A program made the translations under genes and the position numbers. From assembly GCF_900114245.1 (NCBI RefSeq), contig NZ_FOSK01000001.1:248001-312000 (forward strand): a stretch of DNA of 64,000 nt. The letters are read 5' to 3'. Of this stretch, positions 16,973 through 25,218 are shown in pieces. The notes below the pieces were generated by a model that worked only from the letters and a program-made list of their open reading frames with translations, was not told the DNA's origin and searched no databases. This stretch comes from Pseudovibrio ascidiaceicola. GTDB lineage: Bacteria > Pseudomonadota > Alphaproteobacteria > Rhizobiales > Stappiaceae. Within the stretch, counting starts at the first letter, position 1; the number at the start of each line of letters is the position of its first letter.

Positions 16973-18379
16973 TTACTTCCAGTGGCGCACATCAACAAAG
17001 TGCCCGGCAATCGCAGCCGCTGCCGCCATTCCTGGCGAAACAAGGTGCGTACGACCCTTGAAGCCCTGACGGCCCTCAAAGTTACGGTTGGAAGTTGAAG
17101 CACAACGCTCACCTGGCTTCAATTTGTCAGCATTCATCGCCAGGCACATGGAGCACCCAGGCTCACGCCATTCAAAACCAGCGTCTTTGAAGACCTCATC
17201 CAGACCTTCCGCCTCAGCCTGTGCTTTCACCAGACCAGAACCCGGAACGATCATCGCGCTAACGGTGTCTGCAACCTTTTTGCCTTTAACAACGGCAGCA
17301 GCTTCACGCAGATCTTCAATACGTCCGTTGGTGCAAGAACCAACAAATACACGGTCAACCTTAATGTCAGTAATCTTCTGACCAGCTTCAACACCCATGT
17401 ACTCAAGCGCACGTTCTTTAGAAGCGCGGCGGTTGTCGTCTTCGATCTCAGCCGGATTAGGAACAACACCGGTAACAGAGACAACGTCCTCAGGAGAAGA
17501 GCCCCAAGTCACGATTGGAGGCAGGTTCGCAGCATCCAGAACGATTTCTGTATCAAACTCTGCATTCTCATCAGTAAACAGAGTTTCCCAGTAAGCCTGT
17601 GCCTGTTCCCATGCAGCGCCCTTTGGTGATTTAGGACGGCCCTTCAGGTATTCAAAGGTCTTCTCATCCGGAGCAATCAGACCAGCGCGTGCACCAGCTT
17701 CAATTGACATGTTACAGACGGTCATACGACCTTCCATAGACAGGCTGCGGATCGCTTCACCAGCGTATTCAATCACGTAACCGGTGCCACCGGCAGTACC
17801 CAGCTCTCCGATGATCGCCAGTACGATATCTTTAGCAGTCACGCCTTCCGGCAGCTGACCATTCACGGTCACACGCAGGTTTTTCGCTTTTTTCTGAATC
17901 AGCGTCTGGGTCGCCAGAACGTGCTCAACCTCAGAAGTACCGATACCATGTGCGAGAGAACCAAACGCACCATGAGTGGATGTATGACTGTCACCACAAA
18001 CGATGGTCATGCCCGGCAGTGTAAAGCCCTGCTCTGGCCCCACGATGTGCACCACGCCCTGACGTTGATCGAGCTCAGAATAGTACTCAACACCAAACTC
18101 GGCAGCATTTTTGGCGAGCGTATCAACCTGCAATGCGCTTTCAGGATCATCAATACCTTGGGAGCGATCAGTGGTTGGAACGTTATGGTCAACAACAGCC
18201 AGTGTACGCTTTGGGTGACGCACCTGACGACCAGCCATACGCAGGCCTTCAAATGCCTGCGGGCTCGTAACTTCGTGTACCAGGTGGCGGTCAATGTAAA
18301 GCAGGCAAGTGCCGTCTTCTTGCGTGCTGACCACGTGGTGGTCCCAGATCTTATCGTAAAGAGTTTTGGCCTGCGACAT
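16973..18379 (-). CDS. leuC: 3-isopropylmalate dehydratase large subunit
   Basis: A 468-residue aconitase-family enzyme of leucine synthesis that isomerises 2- to 3-isopropylmalate as a heterodimer with LeuD. The [4Fe-4S] ligands are visible as V-G-S-C-T-N-G-R and C-S-M-C-L-A-M-N, with [11 protein letters not shown] near residue 130. The ATG at 18379 has GGAGACAAG-type ribosome site and gives the family's standard length; the 32 residues before it are not conserved. leuD is not adjacent, as is common in this class. Confidence 0.97.
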   Translation of the reverse strand: MSQAKTLYDKIWDHHVVSTQEDGTCLLYIDRHLVHEVTSPQAFEGLRMAGRQVRHPKRTLAVVDHNVPTTDRSQGIDDPESALQVDTLAKNAAEFGVEYYSELDQRQGVVHIVGPEQGFTLPGMTIVCGDSHTSTHGAFGSLAHGIGTSEVEHVLATQTLIQKKAKNLRVTVNGQLPEGVTAKDIVLAIIGELGTAGGTGYVIEYAGEAIRSLSMEGRMTVCNMSIEAGARAGLIAPDEKTFEYLKGRPKSPKGAAWEQAQAYWETLFTDENAEFDTEIVLDAANLPPIVTWGSSPEDVVSVTGVVPNPAEIEDDNRRASKERALEYMGVEAGQKITDIKVDRVFVGSCTNGRIEDLREAAAVVKGKKVADTVSAMIVPGSGLVKAQAEAEGLDEVFKDAGFEWREPGCSMCLAMNADKLKPGERCASTSNRNFEGRQGFKGRTHLVSPGMAAAAAIAGHFVDVRHWK

Positions 18380-18684
18380 TGCGCTTGTCTCCTGGAAACG
18401 AATGATCCTTGTTTCAAATCCGGCTCTGATCGCACCTACCAAGCGCTCAAGATCCGAGAAAACAGGACCACTCACTTATTACCTGCAGCTCTCTGCGGCC
18501 GCATAAATCTTGAAAATACGGAAACAACAATAAACGAAGCTCCCGCTATACTGGCTCTATTAATCGACCCAGATCGCCAAAATATCAAGCTTCTTTGCCT
18601 TGAGATTCTCTCAAGACGGAAAGGTAATGAAAGCAAGTTAGAAGCACTCAAATGATCACTCTGACGCAATCAATGCCCTGTGGC
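18380..18684. other. 305-bp gap upstream of leuC with perfect palindrome
   Basis: No gene is visible. It carries CTTGAGA-TTC-TCTCAAG (18599-18615), a perfect 7-bp-arm inverted repeat without a T tract, so an operator is more likely than a terminator. A possible minus-strand promoter (TTGATA, 17 bases, GATTAA) lies between it and leuC. Confidence 0.3.
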
Positions 18685-19545
18685 CTAAGCATATATTTCT
18701 ATGAGCAAAAGTTCTGGCGGGCAAAGAAAACGGATTGGAAGTCCTGAACAGCCAAGCCCGCTGCCAACAATGAGAGTGCTTCCATTTTCCTCAAAAGCGC
18801 CCTTCGCATACTTCCGATCAAGCCGCGATGGTATTGTCAGTGCACCAATAAACGGCAAGCGAACCTGCCCTCCGTGCGTATGTCCGCTTACGGTCAAATC
18901 TACAGATTTCTTTGCGTCCAGAAAGATGTCCGGCTCATGGGCAAGCAAGATCCGTGGGGCGCTGTCATCTTCAACCTGACTTAAGGCCACCTCAAGATCA
19001 TCCCGGCGCCCCGCCCCGTGCAACTGACAGGCCTCGCCATACTGATCATCTAGCCCTAGTAACCAGACATGGGAGTTGCCTCGCGTAGATACCCGCTGAG
19101 CTCTGTTTTCAAGAACAGTTACTCCAGAAGCTTCCAACGCCTCTCTGGCCTCCTCACCACCTTCAAGCCAATCATGGTTGCCCAGTACACCAAAAACACC
19201 CAGAGGCGCCTTCAAATGCCGCATAGGCTGCGCCCAAGCGGCAGCAGAGGCCAAAGGCTTCGCAAAAGGAGGATGCAGAGCTGTGTGGTAATCGCCTAAA
19301 AGCGCAATAAGATCAGGCTCCAGGCTGTTCACGCGCTCTACGATGCGCGTAATCCGTTTAGGGCGCATCCACGGCCAGCACGCATGCAGGTCGGTCATAA
19401 CAACAATCTGCAAAGGTTTCTGGCCAAGAGCTTCTGGAGAAACGACAACTTTATGCCGGGTAATTCTCGGTGGCAGCCAAGGCTCTACAAACACGGCATA
19501 AATACCGAGTAACATGATGAAAATGATGATGAATGCGATCACCAT
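18685..19545 (-). CDS. Membrane-anchored metallophosphoesterase
   Basis: A 286-residue protein with an N-terminal membrane helix (residues 2-22) and a calcineurin-like phosphoesterase domain. The metal-binding motifs are in order: T-D-L-H (residues 51-54), L-L-G-D-Y, L-G-N-H-D-W, L-A-H-E-P-D, and S-G-H-T-H-G-G-Q. This order matches the YaeI/YkuE group, some of which cleave UDP-diacylglucosamine-like or other phospho-compounds at the membrane. The substrate cannot be given from sequence alone. Apparently single-gene. Confidence 0.88.
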   Translation of the reverse strand: MVIAFIIIFIMLLGIYAVFVEPWLPPRITRHKVVVSPEALGQKPLQIVVMTDLHACWPWMRPKRITRIVERVNSLEPDLIALLGDYHTALHPPFAKPLASAAAWAQPMRHLKAPLGVFGVLGNHDWLEGGEEAREALEASGVTVLENRAQRVSTRGNSHVWLLGLDDQYGEACQLHGAGRRDDLEVALSQVEDDSAPRILLAHEPDIFLDAKKSVDLTVSGHTHGGQVRLPFIGALTIPSRLDRKYAKGAFEENGSTLIVGSGLGCSGLPIRFLCPPELLLIEIYA

Positions 19546-19941
19546 TTGCCTTCAAGCCCCCTACTCAATGCATCTTTCAGAACCAACCTAACCCACGTGG
19601 ATTAATTGTATTCTGACAGCTCCCCGGAATATCCCCCTGAAAACTTGCGCAAAGGGTGCGTGTCAGAACTTGTCACATTTACACTTCAAACACCAACACC
19701 ACCACATGACCTCTCATGCAGTGTGGAACCAGAACTCCCGGAAGTCGGGATGAGCAAGGCGGCAGGCAATACCTGCGCTACTTATTGAAACTAATTCTTC
19801 GGCATTGGCTACACGCCTTGCCCGGGCTTTCTTGGGATGAACAACGTCGCCTCTTTTGCCTATAAGGCACGATAGCCGGTTTCCCGGAAAGAAAGTGGCT
19901 TATCCAGACACGTTTCCATGCCCAAACAGTTCCTCCGTCTT

Positions 19942-19995
19942 TGATAGATCCATTTGCAAAAGCAGTTTTTACTGCTGGTGCGCTTGCATCTATCA
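19942..19995. other. Nested hairpin, function unknown
   Basis: TGATAGAT (19942-19949) pairs exactly with ATCTATCA (19988-19995). Inside are TGCAA/TTGCA and then AGCAGT (19961-19966)/ACTGCT (19971-19976). Three coaxial stems in 54 bases suggest a structured RNA or a recombination site, but there is no T tract or gene that would explain it. Confidence 0.35.
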
Positions 19996-20221
19996 CCGCG
20001 TGATACCTTATAGTCCTGGGCCCTTCCCCTCAAACCATGCGGTCACGTTTGAAGTTCGGTTCACCGGACCTCTGAAAGGTGCGTTACGTCTTCCAGAAGC
20101 CCCGCCCAGCCTACGACAAACTGACGGTCGCTCCGCCAGCAGCCCGTTACGTAGGCATAGGTTCAGTATGTGCATGGTTTGAAGCTAGGGGGATAAGTTT
20201 TTCTGCAACACCCCACCCACT

Positions 20222-20351
20222 GGTGTCTTCCCGGCCCCCGAGCCGGGATCCATACCCCCTTGCCTCAATCTTCCACTGAGGCGCTCAGCCAATCTCAGAC
20301 ACCGGGAGTATGGATCCCGGGTCTACGCTCCGCTCCACTCGGGAAGACACC
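20222..20351. repeat. Imperfect palindromic intergenic repeat
   Basis: The outer arms GGTGTCTTCCCG (20222-20233) and CGGGAAGACACC (20340-20351), and the inner arms CCGGGATCCATA (20243-20254) and TATGGATCCCGG (20309-20320), are perfectly complementary. The spacers between inner and outer arms differ in length (9 and 19 bases). This is the architecture of rhizobial mosaic or RIME-type palindromic elements, which occur in many copies per genome. Only one copy lies in this window. Confidence 0.7.
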
Positions 20352-20406
20352 GGAGAGCGGCAGAGCCCAAAACCAAGCAAGCAGCAGAAAGCCTAACCAT
20401 AAACAC

Positions 20407-20437
20407 AAAAAACCCCGCTGATTTCTCAGCGGGGTTT
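20407..20437 (-). terminator. rplS operon terminator
   Basis: On the minus strand AAACCCCGCTGA pairs with TCAGCGGGGTTT and runs into six T. It ends the ffh-rplS gene group 30 bases after the rplS stop. Confidence 0.92.
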
Positions 20438-20466
20438 TAGAAACCATAGAGGCTGAAGAGTAAATC

Positions 20467-20928
20467 TTACTCTGCAGAACCTTTAGCTTCAGCAGCTTTT
20501 TCAGCAGCTTTTGCAGCTTTTGCAGCATTAGCAGCCGCACGAGCTTCTTCGTTAAGACGCTTTGCGCGTACGTTGGTAGCTTCAACGATACGTGCGGATT
20601 TACCGCGACGTTCACGCAGGTAGTAAAGCTTCGCGCGACGGACTTTACCGCGGCGAATGATTTCCACGCCTTCAAGCATTGGGCTGAAGATTGGGAATAC
20701 ACGCTCTACACCTTCGCCGTAAGAAATCTTACGAACGGTGAAGCTTTCGTTGATGCCGCCGCCGGAGCGTGCGATGCATACGCCTTCGTAGGCCTGCACA
20801 CGAGTACGAGTACCTTCGGTAACGCGTACGAGAACACGTACGGTATCACCTGGAGAGAACTCAGGAAGCGTACGCTTCTCTTCGATGCGAGCCATTTCTT
20901 CGGCGTCGAGCTGCTCAATGATATTCAT
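20467..20928 (-). CDS. rplS: 50S ribosomal protein L19
   Basis: A 153-residue L19. The conserved core (residues about 15-115) contains F-x-P-G-D-T-V-R-V, [39 protein letters not shown] and G-K-S-A-R-I. The C-terminal 40 residues are an Ala/Lys/Glu-rich tail, common in this class. L19 sits at the interface of the two subunits. The start at 20928 has GGAAGA in front; an ATG 15 bases upstream would place that site inside the gene. Last gene of the operon, 203 bases after trmD. Confidence 0.97.
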   Translation of the reverse strand: MNIIEQLDAEEMARIEEKRTLPEFSPGDTVRVLVRVTEGTRTRVQAYEGVCIARSGGGINESFTVRKISYGEGVERVFPIFSPMLEGVEIIRRGKVRRAKLYYLRERRGKSARIVEATNVRAKRLNEEARAAANAAKAAKAAEKAAEAKGSAE

Positions 20929-21131
20929 GGCAGTTTCTTCCATTTTAAATATTGGTCAGAGCGTCCCTCAGTGGTCGAGCCACCGGGACGTGTTCACCAA
21001 ACCTTGGCATTATGCCGGGAAGTGAAGTGGAACTAGGACCCTAGCGGCAAACGCCAGACAGAATCCACTCCAGTCGGCGCGGGTTTAGCCGATTTTTGAA
21101 GGTTTGTCATGAAAAAAGTGTAGAAAAACCG

Positions 21132-21836
21132 CTATCCACGGCTATTTTCTAGGTAATCCTTCCAGAGATCAGGCCGTCTTTCTTGAGTAATCTTTTCAGA
21201 CATCTCAAGGCGCCACTGATCAATCAGTTTATGATTACCACTTTTAAGAATAGATGGGACTTCCTGTCCTTCAAACTCTACTGGGCGCGTATAATGTGGG
21301 TGCTCCAGTAAGCCATTCTCAAAGCTTTCAGATTCACCGCTCTCTTTATTTCCCATAACACCGGGAAGAAGGCGAACAATGCTATCCAAAACCACATGAG
21401 CAGCAACCTCACCTCCTGAGAGAATGTAGTCGCCAATAGAGACTTCCTCGAGCTGACGTCCTTCAATGACGCGCTCATCGACACCTTCAAACCGACCACA
21501 GACGATAATCACGCCCGGCCCATCAGCCAGTTCACGGGCCTTTGCCTGCGTGAACGGCTTACCGCGTGGGCTCATGAGCAGCCGTGGACGCATATCTTCA
21601 TCCTCAGTTACATCATCAATCGCTTTGCCAAGAATATCAGGACGCAGAACCATGCCAGCCCCACCACCAGCAGGCGTATCATCAACGGAGCGATGCTTAT
21701 CGGTCGCATAATCGCGAATGTTGTTCGCTGTAAGAGACCAATCCCCGCGCTCCAACGCGCGTCCAGACATGCTCATTGCCAGATTTCCCGGAAACATCTC
21801 AGGATACAGCGTCAAGATGGATGCACGAAAGGTCAT
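21132..21836 (-). CDS. trmD: tRNA (guanine37-N1)-methyltransferase
   Basis: A 234-residue SPOUT methyltransferase that puts the N1-methyl group on G37 of tRNAs reading CNN, UGG and similar codons, which prevents +1 frameshifting. The knot region shows [19 protein letters not shown] and [11 protein letters not shown], and [12 protein letters not shown] is near residue 52. The ATG at 21836 is preferred to a TTG at 21854. It follows rimM by 110 bases. Confidence 0.97.
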   Translation of the reverse strand: MTFRASILTLYPEMFPGNLAMSMSGRALERGDWSLTANNIRDYATDKHRSVDDTPAGGGAGMVLRPDILGKAIDDVTEDEDMRPRLLMSPRGKPFTQAKARELADGPGVIIVCGRFEGVDERVIEGRQLEEVSIGDYILSGGEVAAHVVLDSIVRLLPGVMGNKESGESESFENGLLEHPHYTRPVEFEGQEVPSILKSGNHKLIDQWRLEMSEKITQERRPDLWKDYLENSRG

Positions 21837-21946
21837 AGGATACCCGTTGCTCAAGTAAGGTCAGTGTCTGGAATGTATTTTGATGCACAAACTGCAAAAA
21901 TCACGCTGATGATCTCAGCAATGTCTGCATCTGGTCATGCGAAAAA

Positions 21947-22510
21947 TCAGTCTGCGTCTGGCTTAGAGCCGTCTTCAGGTTCTTTTTCACCTTCATCATA
22001 AAAGCCTTCGGGAGCATGAACCTCCACGTATCCCTCATTGAGATCAATGGTAGGAACAACAGCTTTTGTGAATGGGAACATAAGAGAATTGCCGCTCTTC
22101 GGGGCAACTTCAATCAATTCACCTGCGCCAAAGTTCAAAAGAGCCAACACAGTTCCAATTGCCTCACCCTTCTCATCAATGGCTTTCAGGCCAATGAGGT
22201 CAGTGTGATAGAACTCGTCTTCGTCTTCTGTTTCAGGCAGTTTTTCGCGAGCGATATAAAGCTTCATTCCATTAAGAACTTCAGCTTCATTCCGGTCATT
22301 CACGCCTTCAAACTTGGTCACTACCACGTTTTTCTGGACGCGAGCCCGCTTCACCTTGAATTTGCGGCTACCGTCAGCGCTTTCGAGCTTACCGTAATCG
22401 CCAAAAGAAAGCGGGTCATCACCAAATGGTTTGACCCGCACTTCTCCACGTATGCCGTGAGCAGCCCCGATCTGAGCCATTAGAATGCGGTCTTCAGGCT
22501 TGTTTGCCAT
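21947..22510 (-). CDS. rimM: Ribosome maturation factor RimM
   Basis: A 187-residue protein. The N-terminal RimM domain has A-Q-I-G-A-A-H-G-I-R-G-E-V-R-V-K. The C-terminal PRC barrel has E-F-Y-H-T-D-L-I-G-L and ends with V-P-T-I-D-L. RimM assists 30S head maturation through contact with S19. The acidic C-terminal tail (about 20 residues) is an addition seen in related species. Placed between rpsP and trmD as in most bacteria. Confidence 0.96.
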   Translation of the reverse strand: MANKPEDRILMAQIGAAHGIRGEVRVKPFGDDPLSFGDYGKLESADGSRKFKVKRARVQKNVVVTKFEGVNDRNEAEVLNGMKLYIAREKLPETEDEDEFYHTDLIGLKAIDEKGEAIGTVLALLNFGAGELIEVAPKSGNSLMFPFTKAVVPTIDLNEGYVEVHAPEGFYDEGEKEPEDGSKPDAD

Positions 22511-22546
22511 TGCCGGCGTCTCCTTCTCAGATCGGGTATGCTTATA

Positions 22547-22936
22547 TTATTCGGAAGCTGGTGCTTCTGCAGCTGCTTCTTCAGCAGCAGCTTTTGCTTC
22601 AGCTTCTGCTGCCAGCTTCTCGTCAAGACGCTCTTGAGCTTTCTTGCCGAGTTTAGCTTTGATTGGGTTGTTGCGTGGCTCACGCTTCATCAGGCCAGCA
22701 GCGTCCAGGAAGCGGAGAACGCGGTCGGATGGCTGTGCGCCGTGACCGAGCCAATGCTTGATGCGCTCTTCGTTCAGCTCAACGCGGTTGTCTGCATCTT
22801 TAGGAAGCATTGGGTTGTAACGACCAACGATTTCGATGAAACGACCGTCGCGTGGGGAGCGAACGTCTGCAATTACGATACGGTAGAAAGGACGCTTTTT
22901 AGTGCCACCGCGTGCGAGGCGAATTTTAGTAGCCAT
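22547..22936 (-). CDS. rpsP: 30S ribosomal protein S16
   Basis: A 129-residue S16. The core begins [21 protein letters not shown] and includes G-R-Y-N-P-M and [12 protein letters not shown]. The last 45 residues are an Ala/Glu-rich extension typical of Hyphomicrobiales. It is a 30S assembly protein. It lies 21 bases after the chorismate mutase gene. Confidence 0.97.
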   Translation of the reverse strand: MATKIRLARGGTKKRPFYRIVIADVRSPRDGRFIEIVGRYNPMLPKDADNRVELNEERIKHWLGHGAQPSDRVLRFLDAAGLMKREPRNNPIKAKLGKKAQERLDEKLAAEAEAKAAAEEAAAEAPASE

Positions 22937-22957
22937 TGTTTATTTACTCCTAGGTAT

Positions 22958-23275
22958 TCAGTCTGTGCTGTGTTCAGCAGCAATAGCTTCATGATGCCGA
23001 ATGACTTCCTTCACGATGAAGTTCAGGAACTTTTCAGCAAAGTCAGGATCAAGATTGGCCTCAGCCGCGAGACGGCGCAGACGCTCAATCTGAAGTTTTT
23101 CACGGGCCGGGTCAGCCGGTGGAAGACCATGGGTAGCTTTCAGCTCCCCAACAGCCTGTGTGCAACGAAATCGTTCAGCCAACATATGCACCAGAGCAGC
23201 GTCAATGTTGTCGATGCTGGAGCGAAGTCCACCAAGGATTGCCTTGGCTTCTTCAGTTTTGTCGATCTCGCTCAA
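22958..23275 (-). CDS. Chorismate mutase, AroQ type
   Basis: A 105-residue all-helical mutase. The family pattern is visible: L-R-x-x-I-D-N-I-D-A-A-L-V-H-M-L-A-E-R in helix 1, then the Lys of E-L-K, and P-A-D-P-A-R-E-K in the loop. It makes prephenate for Phe and Tyr synthesis. It starts with TTG, directly after the TAA stop of ffh, with GGGGAAAA inside the end of ffh as ribosome site, so it is probably translationally coupled. A mutase gene between ffh and rpsP is usual in this class. Confidence 0.88.
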   Translation of the reverse strand: MSEIDKTEEAKAILGGLRSSIDNIDAALVHMLAERFRCTQAVGELKATHGLPPADPAREKLQIERLRRLAAEANLDPDFAEKFLNFIVKEVIRHHEAIAAEHSTD

Positions 23276-24832
23276 TTACTTTTTCCCCTTGCCGAGCCCT
23301 GGCAAACCAGATGCTCCACCAAGACCGGGCAATTTAGGGCCGCCAACGCCTGGCAATCCCCCGGGAAGCCCACCACCCGGTAATCCTTTTGGCATTTCCA
23401 TGCCGCCCGGCAGCTGGCCAGATTTAGCCATCTGCTCAAGCGCTTTCGGGTCGATGTTCGGCATTCCGCCGCCCATGCCTGGCATACCGCCACCCATAGC
23501 GCCCATCATCTTGCCGAGCATGCCCTTGCCTTTGCCCTTACCCATAGCCTTCATCATATCGGCCATCTGGCGGTGCATTTTCAAAAGCTTATTAACTTCA
23601 GCAACCTGGACGCCAGAACCCGCAGCAATACGCTTCTTACGGCTTGCTTTAAGCAGTTCCGGCTTCGCACGCTCTTTCTTGGTCATAGAGGAGATGATTG
23701 CCATCTGGCGCTTGAACATGTTCTCATCAAGGTTGGCGGCAGCAAGCTGCTTCTTCATTTTGCCAACACCCGGAAGCATGCCCATCATGCCGGACATTCC
23801 GCCCATCTTTTCCATCTGCTTCAGCTGTTCAGAAAGATCGTTCAGGTCAAAGTGACCCTTCTGCATCTTCCGAGCCATCTCTGCGGCTTTTTCCGCATCA
23901 ATCGCTTCAGCAGCCTTTTCAACGAGCGAAACAATGTCGCCCATTCCAAGAATGCGATCAGCAATACGCTTTGGATGGAAATCTTCGAGCTCATCAGATT
24001 TTTCACCGGTACCAATCAGTTTGATCGGCTTGCCGGTAACAGCACGCATGGAAAGAGCCGCACCACCACGACCATCACCATCCATACGGGTGAGCATGAT
24101 ACCAGTGATAGAGCAGCGCTCATCAAAGCTCTTCGCCAGATTAACGGCATCCTGACCAGTCAGAGCATCGGCAACAAGCAGAATTTCATGTGGGTTGGAC
24201 GCAGCTTTGATCTGCTCCATCTCCAGCATAAGAGGCTCATCAATATGGCCACGACCCGCTGTATCGAGCATGACCACATCATAACCGCCAAGCTTCGCTG
24301 CATTCAGCGCGCGCTTTGCGATATCAACTGGCTGCTGCCCTTCAATGATAGGAAGCGTATCAACTTGGTTCTGTTCACCCAGAACCTTCAACTGCTCTTG
24401 CGCTGCCGGACGGCGCGTATCAAGAGAAGCCATCAGAACTTTGCGCTTATCGCGCTGTGTCAGACGACGTGCAATCTTGCCGGTTGCAGTGGTTTTACCC
24501 GCACCTTGCAGACCAACCATCATGATGCAAACCGGAGCCGGAGCATTCAGGTCGATCGGATGAGATTCCTCACCGAGCATCTCAATAAGCTGGTCATGCA
24601 CGATCTTAACGACCATCTGACCCGGCTTAATGGACTTAACAACCTCTGCACCAACAGCGCGGTGTTTCACCTTGTCGACAAAAGAACGCACGATCGGCAG
24701 CGCCACATCAGCCTCAATGAGCGCGCGGCGAACTTCGCGCAGCGCTTCATTAACATCGGATTCAGAAAGCGCACCGCGTTTTGTGAGCTTATCTAGAATG
24801 CCGCCTAGGCGATCTGACAGATTATCGAACAT
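23276..24832 (-). CDS. ffh: Signal recognition particle protein
   Basis: A 518-residue SRP54 homologue. The NG domain shows the P-loop G-L-Q-G-A-G-K-T-T, D-T-R-R-P-A-A, D-T-A-G-R-G and T-R-M-D-G-D-G-R-G-G. The M domain (about residue 330 on) is Met-rich and binds 4.5S RNA and signal peptides. The C-terminus is a long Gly/Met/Pro-rich tail (about 70 residues), longer than in E. coli. With FtsY it targets inner membrane proteins during translation. It heads the minus-strand ffh-aroQ-rpsP-rimM-trmD-rplS group. Confidence 0.97.
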   Translation of the reverse strand: MFDNLSDRLGGILDKLTKRGALSESDVNEALREVRRALIEADVALPIVRSFVDKVKHRAVGAEVVKSIKPGQMVVKIVHDQLIEMLGEESHPIDLNAPAPVCIMMVGLQGAGKTTATGKIARRLTQRDKRKVLMASLDTRRPAAQEQLKVLGEQNQVDTLPIIEGQQPVDIAKRALNAAKLGGYDVVMLDTAGRGHIDEPLMLEMEQIKAASNPHEILLVADALTGQDAVNLAKSFDERCSITGIMLTRMDGDGRGGAALSMRAVTGKPIKLIGTGEKSDELEDFHPKRIADRILGMGDIVSLVEKAAEAIDAEKAAEMARKMQKGHFDLNDLSEQLKQMEKMGGMSGMMGMLPGVGKMKKQLAAANLDENMFKRQMAIISSMTKKERAKPELLKASRKKRIAAGSGVQVAEVNKLLKMHRQMADMMKAMGKGKGKGMLGKMMGAMGGGMPGMGGGMPNIDPKALEQMAKSGQLPGGMEMPKGLPGGGLPGGLPGVGGPKLPGLGGASGLPGLGKGKK

Positions 24833-24958
24833 GTCGTTCCTTTAAAATCTCGTTTCTGCACAAACACCTGAAGAAAACCAACTGGTGTCGTACACTCGTT
24901 CCTAGTGAATTTGGTGTCACTAAGCCAAAATTGCCACGGCAAATCAAATGCACATAGC

Positions 24959-24994
24959 AAAAAATCACCCGAGGGCGCAACGCGCTGTCGGGTG
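24959..24994 (-). terminator. Terminator of the small RNA upstream of ffh
   Basis: CACCCGA (24988-24994 complement) pairs with TCGGGTG (24966-24972 complement) with an inner GCGC stem, followed by TTTTTT at 24964-24959. It is about 125 bases before the ffh start, so it cannot belong to ffh itself. Confidence 0.8.
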
Positions 24995-25067
24995 TTGACT
25001 TCTGGGATCTCTTTATACCTTTTCGGGTCCCAGTCAGTGGCTCCAGTATTCACATAGAAGGAGTTAG
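24959..25067 (-). ncRNA. Candidate small RNA upstream of ffh
   Basis: A complete transcription unit can be read on the minus strand. The -35 TTGACT (25097-25102) and -10 TAGATA (25074-25079) are separated by 17 bases. About 7 bases later a transcript of roughly 110 nt would start. It contains the hairpin CTGGGA/TCCCAG, an unpaired ACTCCTTC near its 5' end, and a terminator. The terminator has CACCCGA/TCGGGTG and inner GCGC/GCGC stems followed by six T. Rfam has, as I recall, an ffh-associated small RNA family in this class; I could not compare the two. Confidence 0.6.
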
Positions 25068-25073
25068 GTCGGG

Positions 25074-25102
25074 TATCTACGAGAATACAGGTGCCGAGTC
25101 AA
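25074..25102 (-). promoter_or_regulatory. Promoter of the small RNA upstream of ffh
   Basis: TTGACT and TAGATA on the minus strand with exactly 17 bases between them. Expected start near 25067. Confidence 0.55.
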
Positions 25103-25218
25103 GCAAAACCGCCATTTGTTGGAGATTGTATAAGCTTGGATAAAAAGGAAAACTCACAGATGCACCAGGTTTCCTGCCAAGCTGGCTCACAATCAGCCAA
25201 AAAAGAGGCGATTTAACG

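Larger units (their letters stand above)
19546..20405. other. 860-bp gene-poor region
   Basis: Short frames occur on both strands but none shows a recognisable family or a convincing ribosome site. It contains a nested hairpin (19942-19995) and an imperfect palindromic repeat (20222-20353). It may be a decayed gene or a site of genome rearrangement; I see no inverted-repeat ends of an insertion sequence. Confidence 0.5.
24833..25218. other. 386-bp gap between ffh and a divergent hydrolase gene
   Basis: It holds a minus-strand promoter, structured segment and terminator (described separately), and must also contain the ffh promoter downstream of that terminator and the hydrolase promoter on the plus strand. 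An 82-residue minus-strand frame (24805-25053) crosses the region but has no homology or ribosome site that I can see. Confidence 0.6.

Noticed and set aside
17921-18655. 244-codon frame antisense to leuC
   Set aside because: Mirrors leuC and contains no recognisable domain.
19778-19996. 72-codon minus-strand frame in the gene-poor region
   Set aside because: Basic, Ser/Arg-rich product with no relatives I recognise and no ribosome site; a decayed fragment cannot be excluded.
22538-23383. 281-codon plus-strand frame across rpsP and the chorismate mutase gene
   Set aside because: Lies opposite three well supported genes; composition typical of an antisense shadow.
23573-24796. 407-codon frame antisense to ffh
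   Set aside because: Shadow of the ffh codon pattern; no motif or ribosome site.
24805-25053. 82-codon minus-strand frame overlapping the small RNA and the ffh start
   Set aside because: GTG start without a ribosome site, runs through a transcription terminator, and overlaps ffh out of frame.
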